Made by a program: the position numbers and the translations under genes
Shown here: one piece after another, positions 30,399-39,862 of the stretch
How the letters are laid out: every line of letters starts with the position of its first letter
Numbering within the stretch: the stretch's first letter is position 1
Assembly: GCA_023091735.1 (NCBI GenBank)
Contig: JALKBU010000001.1
Coordinates: 148,587 to 212,586 of the forward strand
DNA length: 64,000 bases
Origin: Trichomonas tenax
Taxonomy: Eukaryota > Parabasalia > Trichomonadida > Trichomonadidae
Direction: 5' to 3'
The notes under the pieces: generated by a model
The model's database searches: none
What the model was told of the DNA's origin: nothing
What the model saw: only the letters and a program-made list of their open reading frames with translations

Positions 30399-31271
30399 AT
30401 GCAAATTGATTATTATATAAAATGTAATCAATATCTGAGATTGACTGAAGATGGTGCTGTTAAAATATCAAATAATGAATCTCGACTTCTCATTGAAGAT
30501 TCATCTTTTGTCCTTCGCTCATCTAACACAAACTGGGGTTCTCTCTATTCAATTACAAAAGAATCTGTTCTTGTAAAAGTATGTTTTTGCTATTCGAAAG
30601 TTGCAGAAGATAAAACTTATATTGCATTTCAACCAACAGTTCCAGAATATAGGTCTTATTGTCTCAATTACAATATAATGAATACAGTAACAATGTGTGG
30701 AGCACCAGAAATGGGCAAAACCGGTTTTGGAGTATCCTGTGGTGATATGCATGTTGAGTACTTGAACAGCACATACAATCCTGGAATTTTATCATCAGCA
30801 GGAGCAATTGCGTTATGTGATAACAACAATACAGTTCTTTACCTTTCGATGACGAATAATTTTCAAACATATTCATGTTGCTCATTTCTTGGGTTATTAT
30901 GCTCTCAAACCAGAATTGAGACTGCATTTTAATTACTCAAATTTCATTTCAAATACAGTCAAATATAATACCAATGGACTTTTTGCAATAAAATTCAGTT
31001 TAACTATTGTAGTTTTTTGGATAATAAGCCAGGAAAAGTCATTTATCTTAATAAAACAAATCTGCATGTTTGGATGGATTCATGCTATTACGATAACTTT
31101 TATGGTTATAGATCAAATATTATTGGTGTTACAAACTCGAAAAGAATTTTCACTAATAATATGACATTCACTACAGTGTGCATCATTCTATTTCCAACAG
31201 ATGAAGAAAAATTTAATTCATGTTATACATACATTGCCATCTTTGGTTTTATGCACATATTAAGCTTGTGA
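30399..31271 (+). pseudogene. Surface-protein family pseudogene, second copy
   Basis: Three frames joined by shifts near 30895 and 31010 give one continuous protein-like text: KISNNESRLLIEDSSFVLRS, YRSYCLNYNIMNTVTMCGAP, GAIALCDNNNTVLYLSM, then LRLHFNYSNFISNTVKYNTN, then NKPGKVIYLNKTNLHVWMDS and NSCYTYIAIFG. Cys/Asn-rich short strands and the style of the text resemble the family relic at 1479-2531. Two frameshifts and no signal peptide show that it is dead. Family placement is pattern recognition only. Confidence 0.5.
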
Positions 31272-31337
31272 AAGAAAAGATCTATCACACTTATTTTATT
31301 GAACAAAACCAAAGGTTTTTATGATTATGAACAATTT

Positions 31338-31453
31338 GATATTAGAACAGGACTTCAATCTCAGCATTTATACATGATACAATGTGACATTATTCTCATG
31401 TAATAATGCAATCAGAAATTTCATGACCAATTTCTATATTGAGATACTCACAC
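31338..31453. repeat. Direct repeat, downstream copy
   Basis: Partner of 29656-29772 (see that entry). Confidence 0.6.
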
Positions 31454-31513
31454 AAATATGGAATTTATATAAATAACACTTTTATTAAATAATATACAAT
31501 GTAACAAATCGCA

Positions 31514-32824
31514 TCAATTGAGATTATAAATGGGTCCTTCGTTGTCTTGAATTAAGATCGCATCATCAGCTTCAACAAAACAACGAAGAGCACTTGTGTT
31601 GTTTGAAAACTCACCAAATATAAGTTTCTTGTAGGAGTGAATTATTTGGCCATTGTATGGGTTTGACGTACCATCAGTTATTGTTACAATATCGCCTGGG
31701 AACATTCTTCTTTTAATAGCATCACGCGCCTTGTTGTCATCTTGCATGATTGTTAATTGCGTTGTGCGTGGAATTTGAATTATTTTGTTGTTGATTAATA
31801 GAATGTGGAAATTCTTTGCGTCAACATCAACGATGACACCAATTCTATCATCTGGTGTTGAAACAAGCTTATACAGGACTGGGCTTCCTGGTTTTGGTGC
31901 TTCTTCCTTTGGTTCCAGTCTGCATTTGATTGTTGGCGCAGAAATCGAAAGTCTAATTCCGTGCAAATCATGTTTTTCAATTTCTTCTTCGTTTGGCGTT
32001 TCTTTAGGCAAATCGCCTAATTCAAGGCTGCCTGTATCCTCTGTGTGTGGAGCACCAAGATAAAGCTCCAATGGATGGTCTAAGAATTTGCTTTCTTCTT
32101 CTGGAGAAACATCTTCAGGATATAAAACGAGATTTCTGAATTGAGTCTTGAAAATCTTAAAGTGTTGTGCATAAATGCCATTCTTATTGCAAACACATGA
32201 AATTGGCTTCGTCTTCTTAAAATCAATGTAAGAAATAGATTTTCTGAACTTTGGACTATTCATTGCCTCATTAAACTCTTTATCCGATATTTTTATGCGT
32301 ACAATTGCTGTTTTCCTGATGTAATCAACATCTAGAATTTGAGCAAGCAAAGTTGGATATCTTGGATCTTCAATACGACAAATTGAAGACTTTGGATCTG
32401 TTATAAGCTTGAAGTATTTTTCGTTTATCAAATAAGGAAGGATTTTGGCTTGATCGCAGTTTCTTGTTTTTAATTTGAGCTTTAAGTTACAAATTTTAAT
32501 CTCTGATGTGCACACCAAGAATATGGAATCATTGTGGTGTGGGATTTTTGTTGTATATTTTACTGCTTGTTTAATTTCCGGTTTCGAATCGAGATACTGC
32601 TGCAGAACTTCCTCTCTTCCTGGCTTCAGGTGCATTTCGTATATGTATTTACTCGATAATTCCTCGATTTTTGCAATAGCTTCTTTGCTAATTTCTCCAT
32701 CAGCATTTGATGGCACTAATTTATAAACAATATTAGATTTTGCCAGTGATTTCAAGTTAGCATCGATTTTGGCGAAATCTGGTACATCGTTTATCTTCGG
32801 CTCTGTTTCTTTTTCTTCAGTCAT
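31514..32824 (-). CDS. SPT5: Spt5-like transcription elongation factor
   Basis: 436 aa. An NGN-like region at ~45-125 (KYIYEMHLKPGREEVLQQYL) is followed by KOW-type segments: VLYKLVSTPDDRIGVIVDVD...FHILLINNKIIQIP (~305-345) and RDAIKRRMFPGDIVTITDGT...YNGQIIHSYKKLIFGEFSNN (~360-405). The last is the Spt5 block '[27 protein letters not shown]' in divergent form. Human Spt5 is ~1090 aa; the acidic N-terminus and C-terminal repeats are reduced or absent here, so this is a compact form. With Spt4 it keeps RNA polymerase II processive. Confidence 0.75.
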   Translation of the reverse strand: MTEEKETEPKINDVPDFAKIDANLKSLAKSNIVYKLVPSNADGEISKEAIAKIEELSSKYIYEMHLKPGREEVLQQYLDSKPEIKQAVKYTTKIPHHNDSIFLVCTSEIKICNLKLKLKTRNCDQAKILPYLINEKYFKLITDPKSSICRIEDPRYPTLLAQILDVDYIRKTAIVRIKISDKEFNEAMNSPKFRKSISYIDFKKTKPISCVCNKNGIYAQHFKIFKTQFRNLVLYPEDVSPEEESKFLDHPLELYLGAPHTEDTGSLELGDLPKETPNEEEIEKHDLHGIRLSISAPTIKCRLEPKEEAPKPGSPVLYKLVSTPDDRIGVIVDVDAKNFHILLINNKIIQIPRTTQLTIMQDDNKARDAIKRRMFPGDIVTITDGTSNPYNGQIIHSYKKLIFGEFSNNTSALRCFVEADDAILIQDNEGPIYNLN

Positions 32825-33432
32825 TAAAATATAAATGAAATACAGGGGATAACACCACTAACCCCAAATTATTTTATTTTAGGGAAATAATTTTTTCTGA
32901 GGGAAAAACACCCAAATTAATTAATTTTTCATATCTAAAAAGGCATCTGGAGGGGTGAAACCGGTGTAGGTCGGCAAGCGGAATACCTTGTCTGTGTTTG
33001 TTATAAATAAGTTTTGAAAGCGGCTCTAAGGGACTCTTGGTACCTCTCTACATTATGGTTGAAGAAGATATTGTTGATCTTGCTTTTGTAGTTAGATGTT
33101 GATGATATTTCAGATGTTTATAGGGAAAGTACATAATATATCATTAATTCCATGATATATGTGATATATTCTAATGATTTAATGATAAAATAAATCAATA
33201 TAAGCAAAATTGAGTTGGAATATTTTTTTAGTATTAAATTAGACAATTTTACTATATTATACATTAGCTGCATGATCTGGAAATAGCATTACGAGTATTT
33301 AATTAGTGAAGAATCTTCTTTTTTTTACCCGCGAAAATTGAATATAACCGATTTTACTGTTTTCAGTTCATTTTTATGAAGCCTGCTCAAATGATGTTTG
33401 AGTTAAATAGGTCAAACTGAGGAAGCACCACC
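32825..33432. other. AT-rich spacer
   Basis: No gene recognised. 32950-33120 is less AT-rich but shows no coding pattern that I can name. Confidence 0.45.
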
Positions 33433-33690
33433 CTAAGTTTGATTGAATTCTTCATCAGTGGAGTTCAGGCCTTCTGCTGATTGTTGTCCATTGACACCGA
33501 TTTGTTCATTGAGTGATCGGTTGTAGCTGTAGTCACTGTACTCTCCTTGCTGCATCCCTGTGGCAGCCGCAGTCACTCTAGAGTTATCAAGTTCAAAAGT
33601 CGAGATTTGATTCAAAAAAAAAAAGCAAATTTCGACTTTTGAACTTGATAACTCTGAGATTTACTTCCAGAGTCTGGATATATCAAGCAG
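33433..33690. repeat. Head-to-head duplicated coding fragment around a 30-bp-arm hairpin
   Basis: Arms 33580-33609 and 33626-33655 are inverted copies with one mismatch, separated by a 16-base A-rich spacer. Read outward, both encode QISTFELDNS, then diverge. The minus strand continues with a 60-codon protein-like frame ending in DEEFNQT (stop at 33433); the plus strand continues 17 codons to a TGA (~33707). It looks like two fragments of one gene joined head to head. Confidence 0.5.
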
Positions 33691-33732
33691 CTGCTCTACT
33701 GAATGAAGTATAGCGTACAACTATGTTTCAAT

Positions 33733-33836
33733 ATCAAATATTCTTAGAAACGAAACGTTTTTAATCCATTTCTTCTAATAGATTGATGTGTAAAAAGAGA
33801 TGAACTGGAAATGCTTCATTTCTAAGAATATTTGAT
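33733..33836. repeat. Inverted repeat, 18-bp perfect arms
   Basis: ATCAAATATTCTTAGAAA at 33733-33750 and its exact complement at 33819-33836. Confidence 0.65.
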
Positions 33837-33967
33837 CAAATGGATAGAATTGAGTAGATATTCGATGCTTTTGACGTCTATAAAGCAACATAGTACGCGT
33901 AGGCATGACTTATGTCTTATATTATTTAATGTTTTTTGCTCATATTAAATATTTCAATTTTGAAAAG

Positions 33968-34957
33968 TTAAGGGTCTGCTATGGCCAAATATAGGCTCTC
34001 AAAATATTCTATGAGCTTGTCTAAAAAACGTATTTCCCACAATTTGATGTAGCTCAAGATAGAGAGATCTAGATTTACAATGATATTCGATTCTTTGCAC
34101 ATAGCATATCAGAGGGGATTTATTAATATCTCTCGTTTAAAAATCAATCAAAACTTTAAAACCATGGACTTTGAAAAAAAAAAATCTTGATTTTTTTTTT
34201 AAAAATCACGATTTAGGTGAAAATCTAAAACTTGTTTTTCTTGCATTAATGTATTTATTGATCATCAGTTAGCAGCATTTTAGTAATAAAAGTACAAAAC
34301 ATAAAAGAATAAAAAAAAATGTTAAAAACTTGAATATTTCTCGATTTCAAAATAAAATTTCCATTGTTTGAAGCATTTTAATCATTGTATTACCAAAATT
34401 TATTGAAAATATATGAATTTTGCGACGAAAACACGCAAATTGTAATATGAATATAAATTTCACAACAATGCTCTGTAGTATGAATATTAAACATGAAAAC
34501 AAATTATCGAATTGAAATTCAAAAAACTTTTTTTGAATCTCAGCTTCTCCATCAAGAATATGATTGTATGTTAGTTGAATCCACTTATTATTAATATTAG
34601 TTCATGATAATATTCGCAAATGGTAACTTTAAGATCTATGCAATGAAATTTTAGGGTTCACTTGTTTATTTTGCTACTTTACCATTACCAACGTATTCAT
34701 TAGCATATAGGCATTCAAATATCCATTAAAATATTAAATGATTACGCCTTTTTCCTAGAAGATACTAATGATATTGTTAAAAAGTTAAAATTAAGCCGTG
34801 ATACTTCACACAATTATTCCTTAGTATGAGGGGAAACAAAATCAAGAAGGTTGTTTTTTAGTGAATTTTTAACATTTTCTTGTTTAGCTAAAATAAGTGA
34901 AAAATACACCAAAAAGTGAAGGACGATACAGGAAGCTTGGCCATAGCGGACCCTTAA
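33968..34957. mobile_element. 990-bp non-autonomous element with 21-bp terminal inverted repeats and TTAA ends
   Basis: Left end TTAAGGGTCTGCTATGGCCAA (33968-33988) and right end 34937-34957 are inverted copies with one mismatch. TTAA (or TA) at both borders can be the target duplication, as for piggyBac-like (TTAA) or Tc1/mariner (TA) transposons. The interior is AT-rich with no transposase. The superfamily is not certain. Confidence 0.65.
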
Positions 34958-35090
34958 TAAAAACAAATATTTATTGATACATTTTTATTCAATATTTTTT
35001 TTATTTTAAATTCACTTTCAAAATGTCTTTGTAAAAAAATTTAATTTGATAAATATAACCGAAAACACGCATGCTTTAAATACAAATCAT

Positions 35091-35348
35091 CTCCTCACTT
35101 CACAAACTACTTTTGAAAATTGATACAAATATTCAAACTTTGCATCAGAACATACCCGAAATGCTAACATTAGGTCTGATTTGGTGCAAAGAATGCCTAC
35201 AAACTCGTTCAGGACGAAATTGGCTAAATTTAGCTAAATTATTCAAATTCCGATTTCGTCCTGGAGTGGCAAAAACTAGCTGCGACTGTCTCAAAGACAC
35301 CATGAGGATCCATCCTCATGCTGTCTTTAAGATAGTCGCAATTATTTT
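35091..35348 (+). ncRNA. Candidate structured RNA with two hairpins and a T-run
   Basis: 35210-35220 pairs perfectly with 35253-35263 (11 bp). 35281-35309 pairs with 35312-35340 (29 positions, two mismatches and one G-T, CC at the tip). A T7 run follows at 35345. TCACTTCACAAAC at ~35095 resembles a trichomonad initiator. There is no match to known RNA motifs that I can see. It could also be a hairpin-type repeat. Confidence 0.35.
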
Positions 35349-35505
35349 TTTATGAAGTCACTTTTGGAGTCACACCCTTTTTATTATATGTCAGATTCAT
35401 CCGTCAAATTTGACATGTAAAGTATCGCTTTTCGTTTGACGGAATATTATACTATATGCAACATCCTTTGAAATAAAATTTTGTAGATATAAAATATTTA
35501 TTGTA

Positions 35506-36486
35506 ATGGAGTTTGATTCCCCTGAAATATCGATACAACTCCTCCAAACGATTGGACTCCCTTGGAGCCCTTTCGCGATGTCCTTCAACTCTCTATTTTC
35601 GCAACAAAAGAGGCTCCTTATCTGTTCGTTTGAGAAAGAAATGGAAAATCAAATACAATGCTATCGATTCAATGGTGAATCAATAATGGCAGAAGCGATA
35701 ACAAATGTCGATTACCCCATTGTTTCATGCCAATTCTCGCCAGTTGGCTCTCAAGATCAAACAGACGTTTTTATCACGTGCGGGAGCTCTCTAAACCTAT
35801 GGCACGTGCAGCAAGGTGCTATAGACCTCATCGCTGACATGTCAATATCACCAGACAACAGCCCTCTCACAGGAATTGATTGGTCAACTTATGATGAGAC
35901 AAAAGTCATTTGCTGCAGTACAGACTGTTCTGCCACGTGTGTAGACGTATCGATAGCACAACCTACAACGAGAATTATGGCACATGACCATCAAATTCAC
36001 GATATCAAATTTGTTGGATCAACACCAACATTCGTTACATGCGGTTTCGACGGTTCAATGAGATTCTTCGACATAAGGGAACTCGAATCATCTGTTATTT
36101 ATTACCAAACAGCTTTGCCATTGATGAGATGCGCGATTTCTCCATATGATGCAACGAAAATTGCCGCTTTTTCATATAATTCACAGTGCGTTGTTATAAT
36201 AGATACAAGGCAGCCAGGAATTCCCGTTTCTGTTATAAAGCATCATGATGGCAACGTGAGTTCTATTTCATGGGGTTTATCATTTGATGATCTCCTTCTT
36301 TCATCGAATATGAATGGGCATGTTTACTCTTCAACAGTTCTCAATCAAGATCCTGAACCTCCTGTTTATATTTCATATTCATGTGATAATATGATACAAT
36401 CAATTGCAAATCAGCGCTCTTATTGCACAATAACAACTCCAAAGACATTATCACTGCTGAAGATTGCATCAGTTAAGAATTATTAA
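35506..36486 (+). CDS. DCAF7: DCAF7/WDR68 (HAN11/TTG1-type) WD40 protein
   Basis: 326 aa, near the 342 of the human protein. The order is that of WDR68: YRFNGES at the start, SPDNSPLTGIDWSTYDETKV, AHDHQIHDIKF, TCGFDGSMRFFDIREL, then SVIYYQTALPLMRCAISPYD, VVIIDTRQPGIPVSVIKHHD and VSSISWGLSFDDLLLSS. The family is a scaffold for DYRK/HIPK kinases and CUL4 ligases and is very conserved in eukaryotes. A TGACATGTAAA element (35410-35420) lies ~90 bases upstream. Confidence 0.87.
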   Translation: MEFDSPEISIQLLQTIGLPWSPFAMSFNSLFSQQKRLLICSFEKEMENQIQCYRFNGESIMAEAITNVDYPIVSCQFSPVGSQDQTDVFITCGSSLNLWHVQQGAIDLIADMSISPDNSPLTGIDWSTYDETKVICCSTDCSATCVDVSIAQPTTRIMAHDHQIHDIKFVGSTPTFVTCGFDGSMRFFDIRELESSVIYYQTALPLMRCAISPYDATKIAAFSYNSQCVVIIDTRQPGIPVSVIKHHDGNVSSISWGLSFDDLLLSSNMNGHVYSSTVLNQDPEPPVYISYSCDNMIQSIANQRSYCTITTPKTLSLLKIASVKNY

Positions 36487-36945
36487 CTATTTTATTCGAT
36501 TGTTTTTCAATATATTATACACTTTATCTTTCTGTTTGATTAAATTATATGTATTGTTTTGTTTTGGTATAATCGTTCATTTTTTTTCACCAAAACTTTT
36601 ATCACAAATTTGAGCTTAATATCATAAACCAATGACATTGATGACTTCTCTTGATAGAAGTTTGAATATTTTAATCTAATTCAATTAAAACCTTATATAT
36701 AAATGATTACAGTCCTGTAATCGAGAAAAAGAATGATTGAAGGAATGTGACTTAACAATAAAACAAGATCTTGGCTTGCCATTGAAAATATAATATCTTT
36801 AGAGATTAAATATCAACATAATTCAATTTCTAAGAGATCTGAAAAACCATTATCGAGATATAATGAATCAAAATTCTTTACATCAAAAATATTTGACATG
36901 TAAATAATTTAATTTATAAATATAATTTACGTTAATAAATATTTA
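36487..36945. other. AT-rich spacer
   Basis: No gene or repeat recognised. Confidence 0.6.
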
Positions 36946-38316
36946 ATGACTGATTTTGAGCTTCCTATCACAGAACCAGTTGTTCCGAGGCTCAGTATTC
37001 GGTCAGCGAGACAGCCCAATCCTTTCAAAATACGTCCTGAGGAATTAGAGTTCGAATCTGCAGCTTTAGAATCAGATCGTATTAAAACTGAGCGACGAAA
37101 CTACCTCAAACAGTCATTTGTCGACAGAGCGAAGCTTCTACAGCCTAAAGTACCTCTCAGACAATACAGTCCACGTGTAAATCACAAATCTAGTCCTGTT
37201 TCAGCACGCGTTTTCAACAAAGAAGAATACCAAAGGAGACAGAGACTGGACGTAAAGGTCGCTGAGAAGAGAGATATTTACTTGATTCAGCTGATATTGA
37301 ACAAGAAAGGGAAGAATCTCGATCAACTTCTTCAACAAATCGAAGATGAGAAGGAAATGGTCGATGTTCTTGAGAACAAAATCATAGAGGAGTCTCACCA
37401 GTGCCAGAGGGAGTCAGACAGAATAGAATTGGAGCTCCAAAAAGGAAGAAAACAGGCTGAAATGGCAACACAAGCAAGAGTTGACATTGAAAAGGTTCTT
37501 CATAAGCGCGACAATAACAATGGCATATTGCAAACAGAAATATCGAAAAAAGAAGAAAATTTGGAAAATTATCAATTATATCATGAATTTCTTTTGCAAG
37601 TTAAGCCAGATAACATGGAGTTAGAGGATATGTTCAAAGATTCAGACATTCTTATTAAAATCATTGATAATGAAGAAAGAGATAATTTATTCCTTCAACA
37701 GCAGCTCGATATTCTTGAAGACATGGAAAGCAGAGGCAACACATCATCAGAAACACAATTGCATGACTTAAAAGCACACATTGAAAAATTAGAAACTAGA
37801 ATCAACAAAAATGTTGTTCCTGTGCTTAAAGCTTATGAAGAAGCTCCAGAAAATCAGCGGCAAGATGACGAAGACCAGAATGATGTTAAGCGTGAGCCAA
37901 CAGAGTTAGAATATTTATCTGCAAGAGTTATGAAGTTGTTTTTTGATTGTTTCAAGAAAACTGCTGCTTTGACTCCTCTTGAAGCGTTAGAAAGGATTGA
38001 AGCACAGTTAGAGGAATTCTATAGAGAAAGCGATCGTGTCAATCCAGAATTCATCAGAGAAAAACAGAATATCATCGATGAATCAAGGAAAGAAGCGATT
38101 AGGAAACAAATTATTGTTGACCGCGAAAGAATGCTCTTAGAAAAGAAGCAGCATGCTTTAGAGAGAGCTACAAGGCCTGTTAAGAAGCGCGTTGGAAGGA
38201 AGCTGATGGAAAGAAGCCTTCCGAACAGGCAACAGAAGAAATCTGACGAACAAATACTTCTTCAACAAATGGAGAAAGAACGCGTTCAAAAATTGCTTTA
38301 TGGTCCTGATGAATAA
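36946..38316 (+). CDS. CFAP100 (CCDC37/MIA1)-like axonemal coiled-coil protein, DUF4200
   Basis: 456 aa. The N-terminal ~110 residues are basic and Pro-rich (NPFKIRPEELEFES). Then a DUF4200 coiled coil (~110-230): AEKRDIYLIQLILNKKGKNL, EMVDVLENKIIEE, KKEENLENYQLYHEFLLQV. Further coils and a basic tail (RPVKKRVGRKLMERSLP) follow. The pattern of 'LLQ...K..E...LE', then 'YK.Y.EFL..L.P', is that of CFAP100, which with CFAP73 tethers the inner dynein arm f. CCDC38/CCDC42 are alternatives. It fits an organism with flagella. Confidence 0.7.
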   Translation: MTDFELPITEPVVPRLSIRSARQPNPFKIRPEELEFESAALESDRIKTERRNYLKQSFVDRAKLLQPKVPLRQYSPRVNHKSSPVSARVFNKEEYQRRQRLDVKVAEKRDIYLIQLILNKKGKNLDQLLQQIEDEKEMVDVLENKIIEESHQCQRESDRIELELQKGRKQAEMATQARVDIEKVLHKRDNNNGILQTEISKKEENLENYQLYHEFLLQVKPDNMELEDMFKDSDILIKIIDNEERDNLFLQQQLDILEDMESRGNTSSETQLHDLKAHIEKLETRINKNVVPVLKAYEEAPENQRQDDEDQNDVKREPTELEYLSARVMKLFFDCFKKTAALTPLEALERIEAQLEEFYRESDRVNPEFIREKQNIIDESRKEAIRKQIIVDRERMLLEKKQHALERATRPVKKRVGRKLMERSLPNRQQKKSDEQILLQQMEKERVQKLLYGPDE

Positions 38317-38410
38317 GTTATATTTGTATAATATTTGTTTGAATAAATGTTATTGTAATATATATAGATAGTTTTATAACAAGACAAGTAATAAAATAAA
38401 CAAATTATTG

Positions 38411-39430
38411 TTAAAGATTAAGGCTTCCATCATCTGCTTGATTTTTGTTTGTTATTTCATCTTCTTCAATATTAATAACGAGATGATCTGTTGGTGAATC
38501 ATTAAGCGGTGTCGGTACAGATTCGTGTATGTTGTCAGCGGGATTCTCTAATTCTCTGAGATGACGATTGTTGGCCAATCCATCAAACCGAAATTCCGAA
38601 CGATACCCACAGCAAAACAATCTTATGTTAATGAACTTGAATATGACGAGGAATATAAATATGGTCAAGAATACACCAATAATTTCAAGGAGGGACTCTT
38701 GAACTTTGCCGATTTCCTGCGAAAAACTGATGCATTTTTCATCACGTGTTTTGTTCCATTTTGTTACATTATTGATATCTCTATCATCTATTTCGTGTAT
38801 TATTTCTGTTGAACATGTATGATGCTGAACAGAAATGTTCAATGTTGTGATTTGAACATTCAACTTGAATGAATGTTTCTGTGATAATTCAAGTCTAATG
38901 AAAAATGGTTTTGACATCATTACAGAGCATACAGTGGCATTAATACAAGATTTTGCAGGTTCATTGTGATTTATCGAGTCATCTGTATAAAATTCAGCAG
39001 TGAACAAGTGCTTTCTGCTATTGGTATTCATTGTGATATATCGTTTGTGCGATGTTTCAGTGAAAAATATGCAAGAAGCTGAATTATTTATAGAATCGAC
39101 ACCAAACTTATAGGATAAACCGTAGTTGTGAATGAGTCCGTTCGAGTTACATATGCTTGATGGAACAATCCATTGAAGAAAATTTTGTTTTAATTCTGAT
39201 TGCAAAACTAATGGAGAATCAGAACACGAGAAATATTTTGTGCTCAATTTTATGTTGTATTTCGTCAGATTTTGGAGATAACCACGTTTTGCTGTAATGG
39301 TGTAGAAAGGGTACGATTCTCTGAATGTAAAAACGCTGGAATTGTAAGAATTTAGGACGTAGTCCTGATTCGGGTGAACAGTGATGTGGTAGAATCCAGG
39401 CCTGACATACGCCAACACCCAAAGAATCAT
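38411..39430 (-). CDS. Type I membrane protein of unknown function
   Basis: 339 aa. A short, weak hydrophobic start (MILWVLAYV) may be part of a signal peptide. An N-glycosylation-rich extracellular region follows (~15-245, several NxS/T: NSSVF, NLTKY, NNSAS, NATVC, NISVQ) with scattered Cys. One membrane helix lies at ~249-271 (LLEIIGVFLTIFIFLVIFKFI), and an acidic cytoplasmic tail of ~65 residues ends the protein. The tail carries ENPADN and acidic sites. No family recognised. Its promoter region is dense in TTTACATGTCA elements shared with the divergent neighbour. Confidence 0.65.
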   Translation of the reverse strand: MILWVLAYVRPGFYHITVHPNQDYVLNSYNSSVFTFRESYPFYTITAKRGYLQNLTKYNIKLSTKYFSCSDSPLVLQSELKQNFLQWIVPSSICNSNGLIHNYGLSYKFGVDSINNSASCIFFTETSHKRYITMNTNSRKHLFTAEFYTDDSINHNEPAKSCINATVCSVMMSKPFFIRLELSQKHSFKLNVQITTLNISVQHHTCSTEIIHEIDDRDINNVTKWNKTRDEKCISFSQEIGKVQESLLEIIGVFLTIFIFLVIFKFINIRLFCCGYRSEFRFDGLANNRHLRELENPADNIHESVPTPLNDSPTDHLVINIEEDEITNKNQADDGSLNL

Positions 39431-39446
39431 CCACCTTTTTAACTAT

Positions 39447-39816
39447 TTTACATGTCAAATACTAATTTATGTGTCACAACTTTCATTCAAATGCAAAATT
39501 TACACGACATAATATATTTTACATGTCATAATTTCTACATAATTTTTTGTTTACATGACAATTGTTAATTTATTCGTCAGATTTTCAGAATTTTTACTAT
39601 ATTTACTTGACATTTAAAATTTTTACATTGCAAAAATATTTTTTAATATCTCAAGAATGAAGCTTAAAACAATTATCATGCTTCCAAATTTATGATACAT
39701 ATTGAAATAGAAGAATGTAACTTATTAATTAATTCACAGGGCAGATTTGTATTATTATTAAATCAATTTCAACTATTTAGTTAATATTTATTTGTCAGAA
39801 AATAGTTTACATGTCA
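39447..39816. promoter_or_regulatory. Cluster of TTTACATGTCA-type elements between divergent genes
   Basis: Nine copies of TTTAn(n)TG(T/A)CA or one-base variants start at 39447, 39466, 39499, 39518, 39550, 39569, 39602, 39787 and 39806, all in the same orientation. Five have the fuller TTTAC core followed by ATGTCA, ATGACA or ACGACA. Confidence 0.65.
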
Positions 39817-39862
39817 GATAATAAAGAGTGAGGGGATGACGCTTGTCGTTTAGAAAATTTTA

